NCBI GenBank assembly: GCA_002410505.1 | Contig: DHSO01000039.1 | Coordinates: 1-45,921 of the forward strand | Length of the DNA: 45,921 nucleotides | Reading direction: 5' to 3' | Source of the DNA: Cloacimonetes bacterium UBA5284 | GTDB taxonomy: Bacteria; Cloacimonadota; Cloacimonadia; Cloacimonadales; Cloacimonadaceae | Part shown: positions 8,153 to 16,489 of the stretch, piece by piece | Layout: the number at the start of each line of letters is the position of its first letter | Position numbering within the stretch: position 1 is the first letter of the stretch | Translations under genes and position numbers: made by a program | The notes under the pieces: generated by a model | Seen by the model: only the letters and a program-made list of their open reading frames with translations | Databases searched by the model: none | What the model was told of the DNA's origin: nothing

Positions 8153-11100
8153 CGGTTTATCTCTTTCAATATCTCTGCGATGGCTCTTTGCAGCTGTTTG
8201 TCGTTATTGTCCCGAATATCGTTAAGGCTGTGTTCCACGATAATATCCGGCATGGCTCCGTTACCTTCCATATTAGTGCCGTCCACTTTGTACCAGCCGG
8301 TGCCGGGCATCCGCATGGAAGAGCCATCCAAAAGCTGCATTTCCCAAGTGCCGATCACAGCGCCGCTGGAAGGATAGCCAATCACCTTGCCCAGTTTGAG
8401 TTCGCGGTAGATGATGGGAAAAATCTCGCCATCGGAAAAGCTCCGCTCGTCCACCAGTACCACCGTGGGCACATAGATGCCATCGCGGGGCTCTACCCGG
8501 GGCAAGTTGCCGTAGGATCTGCGAGTGGAATATGCGTATGGTTCACGAGTGAGTAGCGATATTATCTTGTCGTGTATTCTACCGCCTACATTGCCGCGAA
8601 AATCCAGGATAATGGCTTCCTTATCATGATTGTCACGATAGAAATCCCGGGTAAAATCCTCATAATTTTGTTCCCCCATAGCCGGCACATGGATGTATCC
8701 CACTCTGCCGCCGGTGGCATTTTCTACCAATTGACGATTGCGCTCGGTTTTGTAATCGCACCATAGCTTGCGAGCCGCTCTGCCATCAATTCCGCTCAGC
8801 TGTCCGGAGATAATCTCTCCGTCACGTTCGATTTTGAAGCTGATGATCTTGCCCACTTTCCCCACCAATAGGGAGTCGATGGGCGTGTAGCGATCGATAT
8901 CCACATCGTCCAATTGCGTGAGCAGATCGCCTTCTTTCACTTTATAGAATGCGGAAAGGCGGGTGTTTGGATACACTTTACTGATGCGGATTCCCTTTTT
9001 CAGGGTCTCAGAATAGTCAAATTCCACACCTAAATACGCGATGGATTTGTAACTGCTATCCTCGTCCGCGCGGGGAGTAAAGCCTGTATGCGAAGCATTC
9101 AGGTCTCCCACCATCTCGTCGATTACCGCGGCTATCTCGTTTATGTTCAAAGCCTTTTGAGCATAGGGCAGATACTCTTCGTAGAGTTCATTCCAGTCCA
9201 TACCATGCATATTTGGATCGTAGAAATTATCGGCAAAATTGCCCCAAGCTTGCTCAAAGACCTTCAGATTCATCTTGCTTTCGTCGTAGGAGTATTCCAG
9301 GGCTATATGGATGTCTTTGCGCTTGCCTTTATCCAGGCCATAGGATTTCAAAGCGCCCTTTTCCAGGTAATAGAGAGTGTCGCCATACAGTTTGAAGCTA
9401 TTGCTTTCGGTGCTGAAAGTGGCTTCTTCCTTTTTGTTCTTGCCGTAGATGTCACCTTTGTACAGTCCGGCTTTGCTGGTATTGAACCAGGATTGTTCTA
9501 CGAATAGAAAAGTGGAATCGCTGAGAACCTTGATGGGATACAGGTTTGAAGATTGCCCTTCGTAGAGCAAATAGAGTCGTTTATCGATGCCTTCCCATTC
9601 AATAGCCACGGGGGTTTCTGCTTCCGGCTCGATCTTGATCTCCATCACATACAAGCCATCTTCATCCACGGTGACATCATCAATCTCGGGGGCAGCATCA
9701 TCTTGTGTTTCTGCCTTGCTGCTATCTGTTTCTGTTTGGGGATTCAAAATCTCTGCCCAAGGATCTTCATCATATTCAAATTCGTCTCGGGGCAAGAGAT
9801 CCAGTCTGTATAGATTGCGATTGCGTGTGAAGATCAGAGAGCGGTTGTCTTTGGTCCAGTGGATGTTTGAGATGTTGTATTGATCTGATAGCACCTTACG
9901 ATGACTATCTGAAGCAAAGTCGTATATATAGAGTCCACGCATAAAATGTTTGTCGTCCAGGGTTACATAGGCTGCGTGGCTGCCGCTCTTGTTGATGCTG
10001 AAGTTCGAGATCACCAGCTCATCGATGTCCATAGGGCGGATCTTTTGAAACGAACTATCTGCCAATGCTATTCTGCCGGCGTTTTTATGATCCCGATAAC
10101 GAATCTGCCAGCGACCGAACTCATCGCGGTTGATATTGTTTACGCTGAGACTGTCAGCACCAAACCAGCGCACGGGTTCGAGGCTGATTTCTTTGTCGAT
10201 CCGGGCGCGGAAGAGCGTGTCTTTGCCCTTGTGCAATTTGAATAGTATCAAGTTTCTGTCGTCGATAAATTCTGTTTTTGCCCATCCGGAATGATCGCCG
10301 GTAAGAGCTTTGGGCTCTCCGCCTTTGGCAGGCACTACAAAGTTGTCAAATTTATAGTTGAATGATATCAGTTTCCCGCTCTTGGACACGGCGTAGTCGC
10401 TGATCTCATCTTTCATACCGTGTTCTCTGATCGGGTTTTCCCAAATGTCCAGAGCAAGGTCTATTTGAAGCTTTTCCACTCTGTCTCTGGAGATTTTGGT
10501 GGGATCGTATTTGTAGATTTCATTGAAGTGTTCAAAGACAAGACGGTCATTACTTCTGGCTATGCTGATGTCCCGCACGCTGAAGCGGGGCAGATCACTG
10601 GCTTTGAATATACGTTCAAAATCCAGATCATCCACTCTCACCAGTTGATAATTGTCCCCATCGGACATAGCGTAGAAGATCGAATTTGAGAAATGGGAAT
10701 ATACGGGATAGCGCTCTGTGTATTCGGTATCGGTAAGCCGGCTATAGCTCTTGCTTTCGATGTCATAGAGGTGCAGGTCACCATTCAGTGGACCGCGGTA
10801 GCTCTCTCTATGAGCATCTCCGTAGCGGCTGAATATGATCTTGCTGTTGTCTGCAGAAAGGCTAGCCCAATAGTCCGCTATTTCGCCCAAAAGCTCCGGG
10901 CGTTCTCCATTGATGGGCAGTTTGTAAAAAGAACTGCCGTGTTCAAAACCGTAGCCGATGGCCAGAAGGTTCTCTCCATCATTGAACCAATCCACCACAG
11001 AATAGGTTTCACGAATAATGACGCGGGCATCGCCCCCACTTGAAGGCATAATGTAGGAATAAGTTCTGCCTTCACGATTGCTTTTGAAGGCAATCCACTG

Positions 11101-11328
11101 TCCATCCGGAGACCATATCGGCCCCCATTCCGAAGCGGATGTATCCGTCAGGCGACTGGCGATTCCACCTTTGAAGGACACTTTCCACAGATCATTCGCG
11201 TATACAAAGCATACCTCGTTCCCATCCGGCGATATGGCGGGATCCTTGGCAAAACCGGGACTCTGCGCGAACAAAGGAACACTCAACAGCACTACAGCAA
11301 ACAGCACAAGATACACTCTGAAACTCAT
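8149..11328 (-). CDS. Tricorn protease (S41 family), exported
   Basis: Tricorn is a giant hexameric serine protease that trims peptides. The 1059-residue protein has an N-terminal signal peptide ending near PLFAQS, two beta-propeller regions (WD40-like PD40 units such as SPDGQWIAFKSNREG), a helical linker, a PDZ domain (about 765-850) and a C-terminal S41 catalytic core. Counted from the ATG at 11328, the catalytic set is complete: S746-H747 in NASHTG, S965-D966 in SFSDGEIF and E1021 in MEGNG, almost the numbering of the Thermoplasma enzyme. A start at 11340 is possible, but GGAG lies six bases before 11328. The signal peptide places it in the periplasm, unlike archaeal tricorn, as also seen in many bacterial homologues. 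An acidic low-complexity insert occurs near residues 520-550. Confidence 0.93.
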   Translation of the reverse strand: MSFRVYLVLFAVVLLSVPLFAQSPGFAKDPAISPDGNEVCFVYANDLWKVSFKGGIASRLTDTSASEWGPIWSPDGQWIAFKSNREGRTYSYIMPSSGGDARVIIRETYSVVDWFNDGENLLAIGYGFEHGSSFYKLPINGERPELLGEIADYWASLSADNSKIIFSRYGDAHRESYRGPLNGDLHLYDIESKSYSRLTDTEYTERYPVYSHFSNSIFYAMSDGDNYQLVRVDDLDFERIFKASDLPRFSVRDISIARSNDRLVFEHFNEIYKYDPTKISRDRVEKLQIDLALDIWENPIREHGMKDEISDYAVSKSGKLISFNYKFDNFVVPAKGGEPKALTGDHSGWAKTEFIDDRNLILFKLHKGKDTLFRARIDKEISLEPVRWFGADSLSVNNINRDEFGRWQIRYRDHKNAGRIALADSSFQKIRPMDIDELVISNFSINKSGSHAAYVTLDDKHFMRGLYIYDFASDSHRKVLSDQYNISNIHWTKDNRSLIFTRNRNLYRLDLLPRDEFEYDEDPWAEILNPQTETDSSKAETQDDAAPEIDDVTVDEDGLYVMEIKIEPEAETPVAIEWEGIDKRLYLLYEGQSSNLYPIKVLSDSTFLFVEQSWFNTSKAGLYKGDIYGKNKKEEATFSTESNSFKLYGDTLYYLEKGALKSYGLDKGKRKDIHIALEYSYDESKMNLKVFEQAWGNFADNFYDPNMHGMDWNELYEEYLPYAQKALNINEIAAVIDEMVGDLNASHTGFTPRADEDSSYKSIAYLGVEFDYSETLKKGIRISKVYPNTRLSAFYKVKEGDLLTQLDDVDIDRYTPIDSLLVGKVGKIISFKIERDGEIISGQLSGIDGRAARKLWCDYKTERNRQLVENATGGRVGYIHVPAMGEQNYEDFTRDFYRDNHDKEAIILDFRGNVGGRIHDKIISLLTREPYAYSTRRSYGNLPRVEPRDGIYVPTVVLVDERSFSDGEIFPIIYRELKLGKVIGYPSSGAVIGTWEMQLLDGSSMRMPGTGWYKVDGTNMEGNGAMPDIIVEHSLNDIRDNNDKQLQRAIAEILKEINR

Positions 11329-11340
11329 AATAATCTCCAT

Positions 11341-12624
11341 TTATTCTTTTTCCACGAGGCTGATCCCGGTCTGACGGGATTTGATCTGATAAGAATGTTT
11401 CAACACTCGGAACAAGGTTCTGGGATGCACATATCCTTCCACACGCAGGCTCTTTTTCTGTTCCGCGGGTCGTTTCAAAAACAAGTTCAATTGCTTATCC
11501 AATTCGCTCTCGCAGCGTTTGATGCGCTCATGCAGTTCATCCAGAGCCTTGTCGTCTCCATCCTCGCGCAAACGCACAGCTTCTTTGGTCATTTGCATCA
11601 ACAGCGCTCGATAAAAGGGACTGATGGCGATTTCGATCTCGGTTTCATCACCTTCATGAGAACCCGCGCTACCGATGGATATATTGGCCCCGGATTGGGT
11701 TAAGCCTCCGGTGATCCGGCTTTCTTCGTAAGAACCGGTTATATCGCCGTCACAAGCTACCGTAGAGTGCTCGATGTACTCATTAAAATCTATGCCTTTT
11801 TTCACATACACGCGCGATTGCCTGATGCCACTCACCTTTAGAGATCCCAAAACTTGAATTCCGGGATTTGTGCAAGAGATGATATCACCTTTTACCTGCA
11901 AATCTCCCTCGGTGTAAATGCCGCAATCTTCTAGGTTTCCCTGTACGGTGATAGACTCAGCTCCGGCGATCTGCACATTATGCAGACTCCCTTCAATCTC
12001 AAGCTTCAGGGGACTGCGCAGAAAGATATCCGAGGGAACATCCTCCGCCTTCACCTGCAATTCGGTTAATAGGCAGATCTTGCCCTCACTATTCAGATAT
12101 GGGTAACCGGTGGCTTCAGCTATGAAATCCCGGGATTCATAGCGAACCAGATCCCCGGCCAGCTGTCTGGCTTCATCTTCATTTACCATCGGTGGCGTGA
12201 TGAGGTCGCCAAAAATGTCGTAGATGCTCCCATCCCGTTCAAAGAGATTGTCCGAGTAACCTGCCACTACATCCCCTTCTTTTACATAGGTGATGCGGTT
12301 CAGGTCTTTCAGATTGAGCTTATTCAAGTCCGGAGATATTGCTTCCGGATCAAAGTGGTAATTGAGAACGGCCTGCTTACCCGGATCTTTCTTGCATACT
12401 GCTATCGGGAAGGGTTTATCGTATTCTTTTTCGATGCCGCGTTCCCGGATCAGTTGCAAAGCTTCTTCAAAGCCGGATCTAATGCCGGCCTCATCTATGA
12501 GGTCCAATATCTCTTTTTCATCCACCAGGCGGCCACTGCGCTTGATGGTTAACCAAGCTGATGAGCTGTCTTGCCTTAGTTCCAGGATTACGTTGCCACT
12601 TTTTCCGGTAAGTATCTTATTCAT
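11341..12624 (-). CDS. DUF342 / FapA-like polymer-forming protein
   Basis: This 427-residue protein belongs to the DUF342 (FapA) family. Residues about 75-170 form the N-terminal domain (VKEGDVVAGYS is typical). They are followed by a right-handed parallel beta-helix of short repeats (about 180-330; LKLEIEGSLHNVQIAGAE, TVQGNLEDCGIYTEGDLQ) and a C-terminal coiled coil (about 335-400). It has no signal peptide. Members in other bacteria are linked to flagellar placement, sporulation or polymer scaffolds, but no flagellar genes are visible here, so the role is open. Its start overlaps the end of pgeF by eight bases, and its stop abuts the tricorn reading frame. Confidence 0.85.
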   Translation of the reverse strand: MNKILTGKSGNVILELRQDSSSAWLTIKRSGRLVDEKEILDLIDEAGIRSGFEEALQLIRERGIEKEYDKPFPIAVCKKDPGKQAVLNYHFDPEAISPDLNKLNLKDLNRITYVKEGDVVAGYSDNLFERDGSIYDIFGDLITPPMVNEDEARQLAGDLVRYESRDFIAEATGYPYLNSEGKICLLTELQVKAEDVPSDIFLRSPLKLEIEGSLHNVQIAGAESITVQGNLEDCGIYTEGDLQVKGDIISCTNPGIQVLGSLKVSGIRQSRVYVKKGIDFNEYIEHSTVACDGDITGSYEESRITGGLTQSGANISIGSAGSHEGDETEIEIAISPFYRALLMQMTKEAVRLREDGDDKALDELHERIKRCESELDKQLNLFLKRPAEQKKSLRVEGYVHPRTLFRVLKHSYQIKSRQTGISLVEKE

Positions 12625-13309
12625 TGCTGATCCCGATTATATTGATTTGACGGTTATTCCCCTTATCTCTACGGTAGGAAAAATAAGCGGGGTTTTCATA
12701 AGTACATTCATGATGGTTTTCGATGTTGATAAACCTTAGGCCTGCCTTCAACAATTGCTGAAAGATGGTGGTTCGCAGATTCAGATGCCGATAATGCTGT
12801 GTGCAGGGGCATAGCTCATTGCGGCTCAAGCTATCGTTAAACTGATTCCACAATGCTTCACTCACCTCGTAGTGTTCCTCACAGATGCCGGCTCCTACAT
12901 GCGCCACGATGTTTTTGGGATCACAAGAGTAATGCTCCACCATGGCTTTCACAGCTTTGCCGGCAATGTTTTGTCTGGTGCCTTCCCTGCCGCTGTGTAC
13001 GGCTGCCACCACCATCTTCTGCTCGTCGAAAAATAATACGGGAAAGCAATCTGCAGTGCGAATGACTAGGTATTGATTGTCGATATTGCTCACAAAGCCG
13101 TCTGCCACTGCTATCTGAGGATGATTGTTCAAACCAGCACCACAATCCTCTTCTCTGCAGTGGTGAATCAGATTGGAGTGAGTTTGCTCGCAGATCACCA
13201 AGCGCGCCACAGGGATGGATTTGCCCTCAAGTACAAAATCCTGCTGATGCTTCATCAAGCTCCGATAATCCGGCTCTTTGTCGCCCAAATGCCAAAAAAC
13301 ACTCTTCAT
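12617..13309 (-). CDS. pgeF: Polyphenol oxidase / laccase-domain family protein (YfiH/PgeF)
   Basis: The 230-residue protein is a member of the Cu-oxidase_4 (YfiH/YlmD/PgeF) family. Relatives act as purine nucleoside-modifying enzymes, and PgeF in E. coli corrects mis-incorporated L-serine in peptidoglycan precursors. The metal-binding signature is complete: a first histidine in EQTHSNLIHH, Cys in IRTADCFPVLFF, and His in AAVHSGREG, followed by HVGAGICEEHYEVS. It overlaps the MFS gene end by four bases (13306-13309, ATGA). Which of the proposed activities applies here cannot be told from sequence. The N terminus is shorter than in E. coli YfiH. Confidence 0.87.
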   Translation of the reverse strand: MKSVFWHLGDKEPDYRSLMKHQQDFVLEGKSIPVARLVICEQTHSNLIHHCREEDCGAGLNNHPQIAVADGFVSNIDNQYLVIRTADCFPVLFFDEQKMVVAAVHSGREGTRQNIAGKAVKAMVEHYSCDPKNIVAHVGAGICEEHYEVSEALWNQFNDSLSRNELCPCTQHYRHLNLRTTIFQQLLKAGLRFINIENHHECTYENPAYFSYRRDKGNNRQINIIGISNE

Positions 13310-14604
13310 TTGTTCAACCTCAATCTGGGGGCTCGATATACCGAGGAGTTTGAATTTGTCACCAGCATCTTCAGCATGTCTTTACTAAAACGTGGCAGCA
13401 TCCGCAGCCCATTCAAACTCCAGATGAAACACACAGAGGCACACAGCAACATAGATGCCTGAGGACCATATCGGCTGGTAAGCCAGCCCACCAATAGCCC
13501 GCCAAAGGGAGACATACTCTGAAAAGTCATGGTATAGGTGCTCAACACCCTGCCTCTCATCTCGTCCGAGACCATGCTCTGCAAGAGTGTGTTTGTGGTA
13601 GCTGTGGTCATCATCATGCCAAAGCCGATAAACAGCATCATCCACATACTGAGATACAGATATGTGCTGCGCGAAAACAGGATCAGCGCCGAACTGGCCA
13701 GCAAACCCACACCGATCAAACGCAATTGCATACCCTTGATGCTGCTCTTTGATGCCAGCATAAATGCGCCGGTAAGCGCCCCGATGCCCGCAGTGGACAT
13801 CAATAAACCCTGGGTGCCACTATTGCCCCTAAGGATATCCCTGGCAAAGACAGGCAACAGCGTGGAATAGCTGAAGCCAAACAGCGTGTAGATGGCCAGA
13901 TTCATTATCAGATATCGTATCGGAAAACTATGATACACATACTTCCAACCTCCGATAATCTTTTTTACAGTAGATTCTGTTCTGGGCTTCAATTTGGGAT
14001 ACACGATGCGAATGAAAAACAGGGAAATAATCACGGGAATGTAGGTGGCGGCATTGATGGCAAAGCAGACGCCCTCGCTGAAGAGCACGATGAGCAAGCC
14101 CCCCACAGCCGGCCCGATCAAGCGGGCACCGTTGAACATCGCGCTGTTTGTAGCGATTGCATTGGGCAGCATTTTTTTGTCGCCGATGAGATCAATCAAT
14201 AGATTCTGCCGCATGGGACTGTCCACCGCCTCTATCATGCCTTGAAACAGAGCCAGCAACAGGATGGGATACTGCACATTCTCATTTATTACACCGCTCA
14301 GTACCAGGATAGCCAAAAGGCTGCTTTGAGTAAAAAAGGCAATTTGAGTGCCGATCACCATTTTATGCCGGTTCAGGCGGTCTGCCCAGGCTCCCACAAA
14401 AGGGGAAATAAAAACCGAAGGAATCATGGATAGAAAGGTAACCACGCCCAGGAGCAGCGCCGAATTGCTGAGTCGGTACACAAACCATCCCATGGTTGTC
14501 CGCTGGATCCAGGTGCCGATCAATGACACGGCTTGACCGCTGAAAAAGATCCGATAATTGCGGATACTCAGTGAGATAAAGGTTCGCCTCAGGAAACTGA
14601 TCAT
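13306..14604 (-). CDS. MFS transporter, EntS/MFS_3 type
   Basis: The 432-residue protein has about twelve hydrophobic segments and the MFS_3/DHA3 pattern: an N terminus with FRNY-like RNYRIFFSGQAVSLIGTW, then motif A-like GAWADRLNRHK between helices 2 and 3, and DSPMRQNLLIDLIG after helix 4. This group includes enterobactin exporter EntS and macrolide or general drug exporters driven by the proton gradient. The substrate cannot be predicted here. Its ATG overlaps the hslU stop by one base, and it is translationally coupled to pgeF downstream. An exporter placed between the HslUV protease and PgeF suggests export of a peptide or cell-wall-derived compound, but this is only inference. Confidence 0.88.
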   Translation of the reverse strand: MISFLRRTFISLSIRNYRIFFSGQAVSLIGTWIQRTTMGWFVYRLSNSALLLGVVTFLSMIPSVFISPFVGAWADRLNRHKMVIGTQIAFFTQSSLLAILVLSGVINENVQYPILLLALFQGMIEAVDSPMRQNLLIDLIGDKKMLPNAIATNSAMFNGARLIGPAVGGLLIVLFSEGVCFAINAATYIPVIISLFFIRIVYPKLKPRTESTVKKIIGGWKYVYHSFPIRYLIMNLAIYTLFGFSYSTLLPVFARDILRGNSGTQGLLMSTAGIGALTGAFMLASKSSIKGMQLRLIGVGLLASSALILFSRSTYLYLSMWMMLFIGFGMMMTTATTNTLLQSMVSDEMRGRVLSTYTMTFQSMSPFGGLLVGWLTSRYGPQASMLLCASVCFIWSLNGLRMLPRFSKDMLKMLVTNSNSSVYRAPRLRLNK

Positions 14605-15956
14605 CAGAGAATAAAGCGGGAGAGATCCTCACTCTCGATTACGGGACTCAACCTGGCTTTGACCATTCTTTCCGAGATGTTTACTTTCTTTAGCCCGGGA
14701 TCGGGCATTTGAAACAGATAATCGTCTAACAATGTGTTCAATATGGTGTGTAAACGGCGTGCGCCGATATCTTCCATCTTTTCGTTTGCCCCGGCAGCAT
14801 AGTGAGCCACGGCTTTGATGGCTCCGGCACTAAATCTCAGCTCCACATTTTCGGTGGCAAAAAGCTCGCGATATTGCTTGGTCAAAGCGTTTTCGGGCTC
14901 TTTTAAGATACGCACAAAATCCTGCTCAGTAAGACTGTTCAATTCCACACGGATGGGAAAGCGACCTTGAAGCTCCGGAATCAAATCGCTGGGCTTCGCC
15001 GTAGAGAAGGCTCCCGCTGCTATGAACAAGATGTGTGATGTATCGATCGGACCAAATTTTGTGGGGACGCTGCTTCCTTCCACGATAGGCAACAAATCAC
15101 GTTGTACACCGCTGCGGCTCACATCGATCCCGCCTTGCTTTTCGGCAGTGGCGATTTTATCGATCTCATCGATAAAGACAATACCGTTTTCTTCCACCGC
15201 CTTTTTTGCACTTTCCGCCACCTTGTCTTTGGGCACCAGATGTGTCACTTCCTGTTCTGTAAATGTCTTCAAAGCGTTGGAAACCGTAGTCTTATGCTTT
15301 TTCCCGCTTCTGGTGGGCAGGAGGTTTGAAAGCATATCCGAAAAATCCAGATCGAGGCTTTCCAGACCGATATTGCTCATAATCTCAAAATTGGGGAGGC
15401 TGTCTTCACTGAATTCAATCTCGATCTCTTTGTCATCCAGCTTTCCGGAGAGCAGCTTCACGCGCATTTTGTCGCGACTCCGTTTCTGGCGCTCGGCAAA
15501 ATCCGGATCATCATTATCCCCTTTGCGGCGCTTGAGTGGCAACAGCAGATCCAAAACCTTCTCGATCGCCAGTTTTCGCGCATCGTCACGCACTTCTGCC
15601 ACCATACGGGCCCGAGTTTGTGCCACTGCATAATTCATCAATTCCCTTATCATGGATTCTACATCGCGCCCCACATAACCTACCTCGGTGAATTTCGATG
15701 CTTCCACTTTGATGAAAGGAGCGTCCACCAATCTGGCAATGCGACGGGCGATTTCGGTCTTTCCTACTCCGGTAGGGCCGATCATGATGATGTTATTGGG
15801 CATTATTTCCCGCTTCAGATCCCCTTGCACCTGTTGACGGCGCCAGCGGTTGCGAAGAGCGATTGCCACACTGCGTTTGGCAGCAGACTGACTGATGATG
15901 TATTTATCCAGTTCCTCCACAATTCGTGCAGGAGTTAGTGTGTTGATATCCGACAC
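14604..15956 (-). CDS. hslU: HslU, ATPase subunit of the HslUV protease
   Basis: HslU is the AAA+ unfoldase ring that feeds substrates to HslV in the cytoplasm. The 450-residue length is normal. Visible features are the N-terminal LTPARIVEELDKYI, Walker A GPTGVGKTEIARR, the pore-loop region VEASKFTEVGYVGRDVES, an I-domain (about 105-235), Walker B GIVFIDEIDKI, a GRFPIRVEL sensor and the C-terminal tail ending LSRFIL. This kind of tail inserts into HslV to activate it. The start is GTG at 15956, whose first base is the last base of the hslV stop codon (TAGTG). Confidence 0.97.
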   Translation of the reverse strand: MSDINTLTPARIVEELDKYIISQSAAKRSVAIALRNRWRRQQVQGDLKREIMPNNIIMIGPTGVGKTEIARRIARLVDAPFIKVEASKFTEVGYVGRDVESMIRELMNYAVAQTRARMVAEVRDDARKLAIEKVLDLLLPLKRRKGDNDDPDFAERQKRSRDKMRVKLLSGKLDDKEIEIEFSEDSLPNFEIMSNIGLESLDLDFSDMLSNLLPTRSGKKHKTTVSNALKTFTEQEVTHLVPKDKVAESAKKAVEENGIVFIDEIDKIATAEKQGGIDVSRSGVQRDLLPIVEGSSVPTKFGPIDTSHILFIAAGAFSTAKPSDLIPELQGRFPIRVELNSLTEQDFVRILKEPENALTKQYRELFATENVELRFSAGAIKAVAHYAAGANEKMEDIGARRLHTILNTLLDDYLFQMPDPGLKKVNISERMVKARLSPVIESEDLSRFIL

Positions 15957-16489
15957 TACAGAACCTCCAGAGTAAACTGATCATTGGTATACACGCAGAT
16001 TTCGGAGGCAGTTTTCATGGCTTCCATCACGATTGTTTCCTCAGACAGCTTTGTATTGCGCATCAAAGCCCGCGCAGCTGCCAGCGCATAGTTTCCCCCG
16101 CTGCCTATGGCGATTAGTCCGTCGTCCGGCTCCATCACATCTCCCACTCCGCTGATCATCAATATGCCGGATTTATCTCCGGCGATCAACATCGCTTCCA
16201 ATCTGCGCAGATACTTATCTTGTCGCCATTCTTTCGCCAGATCGACAGCTGCTTTTTTCAGATTGCCTTTGTTTACTTTCAGCTTTTCTTCAAATTTTTC
16301 CAGCAAAGTAAAAGCATCGGCTGTAGCTCCGGCAAATCCCGTGATCACTTTATCTTCAAAGATACGGCGAATCTTGAGGGCTTTAGCTTTTACCACCGTG
16401 TCCCCCAGGCTCACCTGGCCATCCCCGCACAGTGCGGTTTTACCCTTGCGGTGAATCCCGATTATCGTAGTTCCATGCATATTATCCAT
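15956..16489 (-). CDS. hslV: HslV, peptidase subunit of the HslUV protease
   Basis: HslV is a proteasome-like threonine peptidase. I choose ATG 16489, giving a 177-residue precursor with a six-residue propeptide MDNMHG before the catalytic TT dipeptide, closely parallel to the MSSFHA propeptide of Bacillus ClpQ. A TTG at 16498 is the alternative. Family features follow in order: GDGQVSLGDTVVKAKALKIR, GFAGATADAFTLLE, the DLAKEWRQDKYLRRLEA stretch and AIGSGGNYALAAARAL. Because E. coli HslV exposes Thr right after the initiator Met, the longer propeptide implies self-processing here, as in Firmicutes. It overlaps the ftsH end by eight bases. Confidence 0.96.
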   Translation of the reverse strand: MDNMHGTTIIGIHRKGKTALCGDGQVSLGDTVVKAKALKIRRIFEDKVITGFAGATADAFTLLEKFEEKLKVNKGNLKKAAVDLAKEWRQDKYLRRLEAMLIAGDKSGILMISGVGDVMEPDDGLIAIGSGGNYALAAARALMRNTKLSEETIVMEAMKTASEICVYTNDQFTLEVL

